The notes below the pieces were generated by a model. It saw only the letters and a list, made by a program, of their open reading frames with translations, searched no databases and had not been told where the DNA came from. From Tetmemena sp. SeJ-2015 (Eukaryota; Ciliophora; Spirotrichea; Sporadotrichida; Oxytrichidae): a stretch of 64,000 bases of DNA. The stretch is taken from positions 1-64,000 of the forward strand of contig JAJKFJ010021713.1 of NCBI GenBank assembly GCA_027382625.1, read 5' to 3'. A program made the translations under genes and the position numbers. This document shows positions 56,773 to 64,000 of this stretch, in pieces. The stretch's first letter is position 1. Every line of letters starts with the position of its first letter.

Positions 56773-59110
56773 TCACTCTTGCTGAGGTGCGGTCTCCTCA
56801 GTAGTAGCAGTCTGAGCTCCATCAACTGGCTTAGCTCCCTTAGAAGCCTTCTTCTGCTCCTTCTTGGCGGCTTTCTTCAGATCCTTCTTGCTGGGTCCCT
56901 TAGCATCTCCTGCCTCGACAGGTGCATCTCCTTTGGCAGCTGCTGCGGCCTTCTTCTTCTCAGCGTTATTAGAGGTGGTCTTGTTCTCATCGTTACCCTT
57001 TTGCAACTGAGCGGGGTCAATTGCAGCCTGGAGCTTGCTCATGGGGTTGAGTTTTCCATCAGGGATGTAGTTAAGAACGAGTTTCTTGTCTCCGTGCGAA
57101 ATCTGGTCCACGAAGAAGAAACCACGGCGCTCAAGCTGGATGACTTGACCGTGGTGGAGGTTGCGCATGGCTCCCTCAGCTAAGGCAGTGTACTGAATTC
57201 TAGAGTTGGGGTTAATGATATCCTCGACCTTGTCGTTCTCCTCAATCTTCTTCTTGGTGATGAGATGACCGAACTCCACTAACTCAATATCAACTGTAGT
57301 GGCCTCGTCAGCTGCAATCCAGGTCAGGATCTTCACCTTCTTGAAGTCAGTGTCTGTTGGGTCAAAGGTTCCGTAGAGGGTTAAGTGTCCATCTACCTCA
57401 GTCTTTCTGGTAATAAGAACCTTTCCATAGTTACGGAGAGCAATCTTCTCTCCCTCGACCACAGCTGATGCATCATCGCGCTCAACCCAGCAGGTTCTGC
57501 CATAGACCACAGCTTTGCTTCCTAGTGAGTCGTCCTTTGGGTGGAGAGCCACAGATTTGGCCTCCCACTCGTCAGCTAAATTCTCAAGAACAACCTGAGC
57601 AGCGGTGCTCTTTACAATAGCAGTGTAGCGAGGAGCTTGAGGATCGATAATGCTCTTGTTCGTAGCCCATAGCTTATCCCACTCCATGAGGTTAGTGCTC
57701 TTTGAAGGTCCAAGCTCGAGCATGAACAGCTTTTACAAGTAAAACTTATGTTATAGTATTAGCTTAAGGGCCTCGACTGTAAGACCTCTTCTCATGATAC
57801 CCTGGACAGTGGGGAATCTTGGATCGTACCAGCCGTCTGCGTGTCCATTCTCGACGAACCACTTCAGACTACGCTTAGAAAGCACAGTTGAAACCAAGTT
57901 AAGTCTTGAGTAGTCATAGAGTGTGACCTGTCTAAGTCCAAGCACTTTCTGGACCCAATCGTAGAGGGCGTTTCTATCGTGATACTCGATAGTTCTCAAG
58001 CAATTCATTGCTAATCATTATAGTTTGTATATGAAAAGTAGTTTTATGAATGAGTGACATCCTCAACGGCATCGACGATGGGGCAAGCGAAGTCATAGGT
58101 AGGGTAGGCAAGGTACTTGGTGCCAGTTCTGTGATGAGCCTCTCTCTTGATTCTGTAGAAGACGGGATCTCTCAGGCACTTGACTGGGTTCTACATGTTC
58201 AACTTTGCTCTCATGCACCAGTCTGAGACAGGGCCCTCCTTATCCTTGGCTGCCTTTGCCTCCTCCTTCTCTCTATTCTTTTCCTGCTTGTTCTTGGCCT
58301 TCTTCTTCTCCTCCTTTTGCTCCTCAGCTGCAGCTGCCTTCTTCTCCTCCTCAGCTTTCTTGGGGTCTACCTTGAGTCCTCTGAGCATGAGATGGAAGCG
58401 CTCCATGTTCTCCTCTACTGTGGCCTCTCTGTACTTGCTCTCGACGCCTGCATCTCTCTCGAGCTTCATTACGTCTCCGGGGGTATCATCGGCATAGGCC
58501 ATCCGAGTTGGATCAACTTCTCCATGTATTTAGACGTCTTTAACATACTATTGAAGACTTTTAAGAAGAGTACTCCTTGGTGAGGTCGAAGTAGTCGGAG
58601 GTGTAGGTGACTCTGTCGGGGTAGATCTCTAGGGTGTTGAGATCGCGTATAATGTTCTCCACGAACTCAATCTTCTCGTTCATGGGGTTGGTAGTCGTCG
58701 AAACGGAGGATCATCTGTCCCTCGTACATCTTGGCATAGTGATAATTGAGCATGGCTGCCTTGACGTGACCGATGTGGAGGTAGCCTGATGGCTCGGGTG
58801 GGAATCTGGTGACTACCTTGCCCTAAAACAAATTATAAGCATCCAATTGCATTCATTTTCATCCAATTCATAATTCATCCAGAATGTTCCTTCATGACTA
58901 TTATTTCAAAATAAATTGAATAAAATGTTCCTGCTTGTGAAGATATTTCTGCAGAAGGGAATTCCAAGATGAGGATATTAGAATAAGAAAGGAGGATGGG
59001 GTAATTACCTTCTCAGCGCCCTTGAGGACGTTCTTGAACTTGGCGTAGACTGGGTCGTCGTAGTTAGTAACTTTGATTTGCTTAGTAGCAGCGGCTGTTG
59101 ACTCAACCAT
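56773..59110 (-). CDS. Cytosolic glutamyl-tRNA synthetase (class I, GlxRS)
   Basis: ATG 59108-59110 opens [13 protein letters not shown]. After a 186 nt GT-AG intron (58823-59008) comes [20 protein letters not shown] with the HIGH signature, [23 protein letters not shown] and [19 protein letters not shown]. Then [10 protein letters not shown], the KMSKS-type [14 protein letters not shown], and the anticodon-binding beta-barrel domain to a K/A-rich tail and TGA 56773-56775. It charges tRNA-Glu with glutamate for translation. An A/K/E-rich insert (about 58260-58380) sits between HIGH and KMSKS. Three IESs are removed. Breaks: an extra base near 58695 and a missing base near 58499. This gene uses CAG/CAA for Gln and C/G-ending codons far more than its neighbours, as expected for high expression. 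Confidence 0.93.
57733..57765. other. IES, pointer AGCTT
   Basis: AGCTT at 57728-57732 and 57761-57765. Removal joins LTVEALKL to [11 protein letters not shown], the conserved GluRS continuation. Confidence 0.75.
58005..58051. other. IES, pointer AAT
   Basis: AAT at 58002-58004 and 58049-58051. Removal joins VDAVEDVTH to [11 protein letters not shown] in frame. Confidence 0.6.
58535..58569. other. IES, pointer AGA
   Basis: AGA at 58532-58534 and 58567-58569. Removal joins YFDLTKEYS to [10 protein letters not shown] as in other GluRS proteins. Confidence 0.6.
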
Positions 59111-59286
59111 GTTTAATAGGCAATAGATATTGTTTGTGAAATATTATCAATAATAACAAACTGGAAGTGCGTCGGTATTAGTAAATTCAATAGCCAATCA
59201 CCTTCATTAATTAATCTGCTTCTACTAGTCCACCCAAAGTAATTATATAATTATATAAGCCTTAATTTAATCAATCACAAACAAAC
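59111..59286. promoter_or_regulatory. Divergent intergenic region
   Basis: 176 bp AT-rich spacer between the GluRS start (minus) and the ATG at 59287 (plus). No defined promoter element recognised. Confidence 0.4.
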
Positions 59287-59822
59287 ATGGAAAAGGGATC
59301 AAACTCTAATGACAAGCTTGCGACCTCCTCAACCTTCAGAAGAAAGCTAGAGAGAAACCAGCTCCTTCTGGTGGGTGCTAAGAAGTGTGGGTAGCTACTT
59401 CTTCGGACTTACTAAAGTTTTCTTCTCAAACTTGAAGAATGGAATAATGTACACAGCACTCATCGATCTACTCATATTTCTCTACAGATAGAGAAAGGCT
59501 ACTGTCTCTGTTAATGGCTAACCTCTAGATTTCAGCATTAGTTAAAAAGCCCCAGCTCCCTGAAAGTATTGAAGATAGAATTGCTATGATGTGCTTAAGA
59601 GAAACCTTAACTTCGAAGATCACAAGCAGAAATTATAAATTATATTCACACTTAAGTATGCAGGAACTCTCTTATAATTTAACTTAAAGTATGTTACTCA
59701 TATATCATCAATCTAGCTTAGTTCATAAGTCTTTAAATTTATTGATTTTCTAGCTCTTTTCTTCATACGCACTCGTTGTCTATGAATTCAAGTACTTTAG
59801 AGTACGTTTGCTCTCCCATTGA
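59287..59822 (+). CDS. Unrecognised small protein
   Basis: ATG 59287 opens MEKGSNSNDKLATSSTFRRK. Further on, in a frame shifted by one base, are QISALVKKPQLPESIEDRI and LRETLTSKITSRNYKLYS, then SYALVVYEFKYFRVRLLSH and TGA 59820-59822. A frame change near 59480 means an IES or an indel. The 3' end overlaps the end of the minus-strand TOG gene by about 35 bp. No domain recognised. Confidence 0.4.
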
Positions 59823-62800
59823 CATCATTATTTAAGCCTTAAGCTCTTTTCTATTTGAAAACCTAGATAGCAAATAATTAAAAGTGATCAACTTACTCAT
59901 CAAAGAGATTCGCAATTTATCTTAGAGACATTTTAGCCTGATTCCTTACTTCAGCTGCAGCGTCTTAGATGAATGCTCCGATCTGGCCAAGTGAATTTCG
60001 CTCATTGTCACTCATTTTGCCGCTGCTTGAAACTAACTTAGACCCTTGTTGCTTCTGCTTGAGCTTGATGAAGAGAACACAGAGGCATCTACATACTTGC
60101 GCTCTAAGTATACTTGACTTTGAAGTCTTCTAACTGAGAAGAGCAGTCAAAATTTTGCTCTCTGTTACTGCTCTACACAAGGCTACAATAGTTTTATCGG
60201 CCTCTTCAGACACAAAGAGATTAGTATCTATCGATCGTTTGATCAGCACGGAGAAGATAGCTTCTAAATCTGGCTCTATTAGTTACTTTGGCAAATTCTC
60301 AAGCATTTCGTAAAGAGTTATCATTGCTTGCTTTGAGACAGTGGATCTCAAAGATTCTATAAGTTTGACTATGCTTTGATTGATTTCATGAAAAGTTTCC
60401 TAGCATTATCTGCTTATTGCCTGAGTGGGGCCGCTCTTGCTTCCATAAATTATTTCTTTCATGTGAAACTTGCACACTCTTCTTAAGATGTTGCATGCCT
60501 CGAACTATCTGCTCCAATTATCACTCTTGATATCGTTCAAGAACATTTTCCACTCTAATTCGCAATTTACCAGAGGCTCTAAATCCTAGGCAGCCATATA
60601 CTACTTTTGCTACTGGTCTCCATTTAGTGAGCTGCTCGTTTCAGCTGCGCCATTATTACTTAAACTATTGACAGTCCCTCTCATCATTTTTAAACTCGAT
60701 CCACTTGTGAATCCTGAGCCTGGCTTTGGATTGAAGTTAGTGTTGCTTGAGTTTCTGATCATTCCTCCGTTATGAGGAGTTGCTTTAGTTGAAAATTGAT
60801 CTATAGAGCCAGCCAAGGAAGTGTTAGTTTGCTAAAAGAAGGCTGGTGATATCAACGCCTTAGACGTATGATTTTAGTTTTGCTAGATCAAAGCATCTTA
60901 ATCCGACTTAAACTTTACTAGATCGTTCGGACTGTTCATCATTTAGTAAATAAACGCATAATTAAATTGTCTTGCTAGTCTCTTTTTGGTCTTGAGTATA
61001 GTTATCAATCTTTTATTTAGAAGGATTCTTCTAAATCTGGTTTAGTTTTGGTAAAATCTGGTGGGACTAAGAATTGTATCTATGCTTTATAAGAGCTGAT
61101 GATTTCTAAGTTGAGTCATACTCTGACGCCTTATCAGAATTACTCTCCCGATCAAGTTCTTTCATCTTGATAAGAGTGAGCTTATCCGAGATAGAGGACA
61201 TAGTTGTAGTTGTGAAGGGTGAAGTAGTTGATTAATTTTTTATGTCAAAGCTTCCACTCTCGTATCTATTGGTCTACTATCTCTTCTGTAAGTGTTTTTA
61301 GCCAGTATTAAAACCCTGCTGCTAAACTTCTATAGTTTGATGTGGATTCTTGTTCTTCATAAGAATCTATTCGTATCTTGAATTGCTTGCTTCATTTGTA
61401 ATATTTTCTTCTTGATGCTGCTCTAATTTAGCCTTTGAAGTGTAATTTTAAGAGTTTCTCTGCTGCCTACGGTGACTGTTCTCAGTTACTGGAAGTTAAT
61501 TTTGAGAAGTGGCCGACAAAAGTTTTGAGTGTTAGGAGCCAATTTAGTTTGCACTTGAAACTGAGTGAGCCCCTCCCAGTTTGGATGGGGAATTAGTTTG
61601 CAGGTGATTTATATTAGGAAGTAAAAGTTACTTCTTCTTAAAATTTTCTGGATCCAGTTTATCCTAGCTGAGCTAAAACATTCCTTAATTCTACTTTACC
61701 TGCTATCAAGGAATTGTAAAGCAATTTTCTTTAAACTTTAACTTCAATTTCAAAATACTAAACATTCTAATGATTCTGGTTTCCGTTTCTTCTATAACTC
61801 TCTTTTTGCAAACCCAGTCTTTCCTCTAATTAGGAGTGGAATTTATTGTCGAAAAGGTTTCTCACCTCAGCCATGATGTCCATAGGACCAAAGCCTGCAG
61901 TAAAGCTTTAGCTTACAGAATGAAGCACATCTTAAATTTTAGACTAATGACGGGGATCTGACTCCCATACAGAGTCCATTGACTCTACAAATTTATGCAG
62001 ATCCAGATCATCAGATGACTTTATTTTTGTTACTGAAGGAATAAGCAGATTCAGAAGAGAGTCTATGTGACTTGAGATCTTTTGACTTGAGGCGATTGAT
62101 TAATCAATCAGGGAATTTAGGGTTAGATCTTATAAAAATTCAATCTTCATTTTTCAAATTTTGAGTTGAGAGGTATGCTTTAGTTCCTATTGCTTTGCTC
62201 AGGCCAGTAAAAAACTGTTGCGCCTCTTGTCTAATTATTTTATTATTGTCATTTAGCTTGTACGAGATTAATGTGCTGACCCTACCCACATTAAATGCTG
62301 GCTTTTGTTGGTTTTAGATATTTTTTATATGGAAATTCAAGATCCTTATACAAGACACAACCAAGGCTGCTTGTGATTATGTGTTTGGATCGGATAAAGC
62401 GCCTAATATTATTTGGATAAGCTCAGCTATCCTCACCTTATCCTACTGCTTAAAACTTTGTAGCTATGCCAGGCAACTTTCAAAGGCCTTAATTTTTTCG
62501 AATCCGTTTTAACTCTGCTGCATTTTATCGAATGTATCCTAATCTAAAAATCCAAGAGCGAGCTCAACATGAGAAGTTTTTAGATGCTTGATAAGCACTG
62601 GGGCCTAGGTTGAGCCATCTTTTTAAGAGATATATTACTTGAAAGTCTAAGTGCAACTTTCTCCTGTTAGTTTCTTGTAGATATACATAGAAGTGAAATC
62701 TTTAAAATTAAAGATATCTGGGAAGTTTTGAAATCGAGAATTCATGTCTCCAAAGACCTTGAAAATGCTCCGTAGCAATTCGCATTTTTCATCAAATCCA

Positions 62801-63956
62801 CATTTCTCCTTTAAGTCTTTGAGTTGCAGAATTAATTCAGTGAATTCAGGGCATTCTATGTCAATAACCTTGGGATCTAAGTTTAGGAGATTGGGAAGGA
62901 TAAGAATGATGCACTGCTGGGAGTATTTGTCATTGTTTTCGATTATCCCATACAGGCGGAAGCCAGCTAAGATTGGCCTTAGATTTTAATAATTTCTCAC
63001 ATAATTGGCTATGCAAGATCGAGAAACTTTTCTTATGTTTCCGCGAGAATGAGCTGTGTTTAGAATAAGTCCTCTCAACAAATGCTCATCAATTAGATTT
63101 TGAGTGGATTAGCAGGGCTATTACTGAGGAAAGGGAAGTGCGATCATGATTCTTTGTATCACCTCACTTATTAGCTGCATATGATCTTCATATTAAAACT
63201 GCTCTCCTTGTTAGATGCATTCAGAAAATAGCTCTATAAAAATTAATCCTCTTGTAAATATTATGCTCTTTAAAGGCCTTGAGTAAACTTTCAATTAGTC
63301 CTTTAGTTTATGGAGTTGCAAAAACAGATTGCAACTGCTACACATCTGTAATATCAAGGTAGCCCTTTATTTCTAAGATGAGATTCTTCAAATCCTCTGA
63401 AGAGGACTTGCTATTATTTTGCTGGATGCTTTTAGCAAGATTGTTGAAACTGATGATGCTTTGATGGATATCGGTGCTAACTTTTATAGAAGTGGAGTCA
63501 ACTGCAAGCATCGAATTGTGGCCTCGTTGTAAAGTAATTACAGACTTAGACTTTTAAGATATGGTCTGTGATGAGTTACTCTTATCTTAATCTTATTTGA
63601 GTCCTGAAATGGACGTTACTATAGTTGTCTGCACGGGTATTTAGTTTTTACTCTTCATAATTTGATACTGCTCTCCGATCTATTAAATTAAAAAAAGATG
63701 TACGAAGAAGGATGAGCAGGTATATTCTAACTCAAGTTTTTGTCCTTGTAATATAAAAAAATGATAAATAATTGCCAGCCTACTAACTGTCTTAGACTAG
63801 GTTATGTATTTGATGAGTGAGGGATAAAGTGTGGCTGAATTATTAAGGCCCGTTTTTTGTCTCCTCTTGGGTGCTTCTCTCAACAGATTTTTGGTTATTT
63901 GGAGTGAGAGAAGGTTTCTTCTGTTTGGCAGCTCTTGATGAAAAAAATGCATTCAT
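59788..63956 (-). CDS. TOG/HEAT-repeat protein (TOGARAM/crescerin- or CLASP-like)
   Basis: ATG 63954-63956 opens MNAFFSSRAAKQKKPSLTPN. The N-terminal part (63500-62200) is helical, such as SSSEDLKNLILEIKGYLDI and KGLIESLLKAFKEHNIYKR. A basic S/N/Q-rich linker includes SIDQFSTKATPHNGG. The C-terminal part (about 60590-59900) is a TOG domain: CELEWKMFLNDIKSDNWS, FEACNILRRVCKFHMKEI, AMITLYEMLENLPKQLIEP, DTNLFVSEEADKTIVALC and AAAEVRNQAKMSLR. TGA is 59788-59790. TOG domains bind tubulin; the SDNW..FEACNILR and EEADKTIVALC pattern is closest to ciliary TOGARAM1/crescerin in my memory, which only a search can confirm. The middle contains unresolved frame changes, probably IESs. Confidence 0.65.
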
Positions 63957-64000
63957 TTATATTCTAGTACAATTTATTGCATAAATAAATTCCAAAGCTG

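Noticed and set aside
1..64000. Standard genetic code, or a Euplotes-type code with TGA as cysteine
   Set aside because: Conserved motifs in Sac1, kinesin, PP2C and polymerase eta need TAA/TAG as Gln, and ORFs end consistently at TGA.
1..64000. tRNA, rRNA, CRISPR arrays, bacterial promoters or terminators, telomeric C4A4 repeats
   Set aside because: None could be recognised on reading; short G/C runs belong to the inverted-repeat elements.

Overview
The window reads as germline (micronuclear) DNA of a spirotrich/hypotrich ciliate of the Oxytricha, Stylonychia or Tetmemena kind. Conserved genes (Sac1/inositol 5-phosphatase, kinesin-3, Y-family DNA polymerase eta, PP2C, glutamyl-tRNA synthetase, TOG protein) only read through if TAA and TAG encode glutamine and TGA is the sole stop. 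The genes are also cut by tens of short AT-rich inserts flanked by 2-11 bp direct repeats. Removing an insert plus one repeat copy restores the conserved frame, which is the signature of internal eliminated sequences (IESs) with pointers between macronuclear-destined segments (MDSs). Small GT-AG introns are present as well.

Layout. 1-713: end of an unrecognised + gene. ~855-3911: + membrane protein with a C-terminal RING finger. 4062-8058 (-): synaptojanin-like Sac1 plus 5-phosphatase fusion with at least five IESs. 8280-14373 (+): kinesin-3 whose pieces lie in the wrong order; the second half of the motor (8280-9063) is upstream of the start codon (10436), and pointer pairs TTGCAG and AGATCAAGTGC give the order 10436-11719, then 8280-9063, then 12121-14373. 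A decayed copy of the kinesin tail sits at 9330-10340. 14528-16441 (+) and 16576-17518 (-): unrecognised genes. 17646-20167 and 21632-24170 (+): tandem polymerase eta copies with five IESs at matching positions, separated by a TA-flanked inverted-repeat element.

24436-28042 (-): Q/N-rich gene holding a 0.9 kb IES that contains a G-tipped inverted-repeat element. 28173-32481 (+): coiled-coil gene. 32622-34541 (+): PP2C phosphatase. 34619-35094 (+): a 61-residue protein in three MDSs. 35227-38167 (-) and ~38100-40573 (+): unrecognised. 40906-49769 (-): very long coiled-coil gene or genes. 49855-53622 (-) and 54317-56522 (-): Q-rich unrecognised genes, the second with another 0.9 kb IES holding a G-tipped element. 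56773-59110 (-): glutamyl-tRNA synthetase. 59287-59822 (+): unrecognised. 59788-63956 (-): TOG/HEAT-repeat protein.

Kinesin-3, the TOG protein and the coiled-coil genes fit a cilia and cytoskeleton repertoire, but no operon-like logic links the genes. Many conserved frames also carry single-base breaks not explained by IESs, several of them one extra G after an A-run, so assembly error is likely at those points. No tRNA, rRNA, CRISPR or telomeric repeat was seen.
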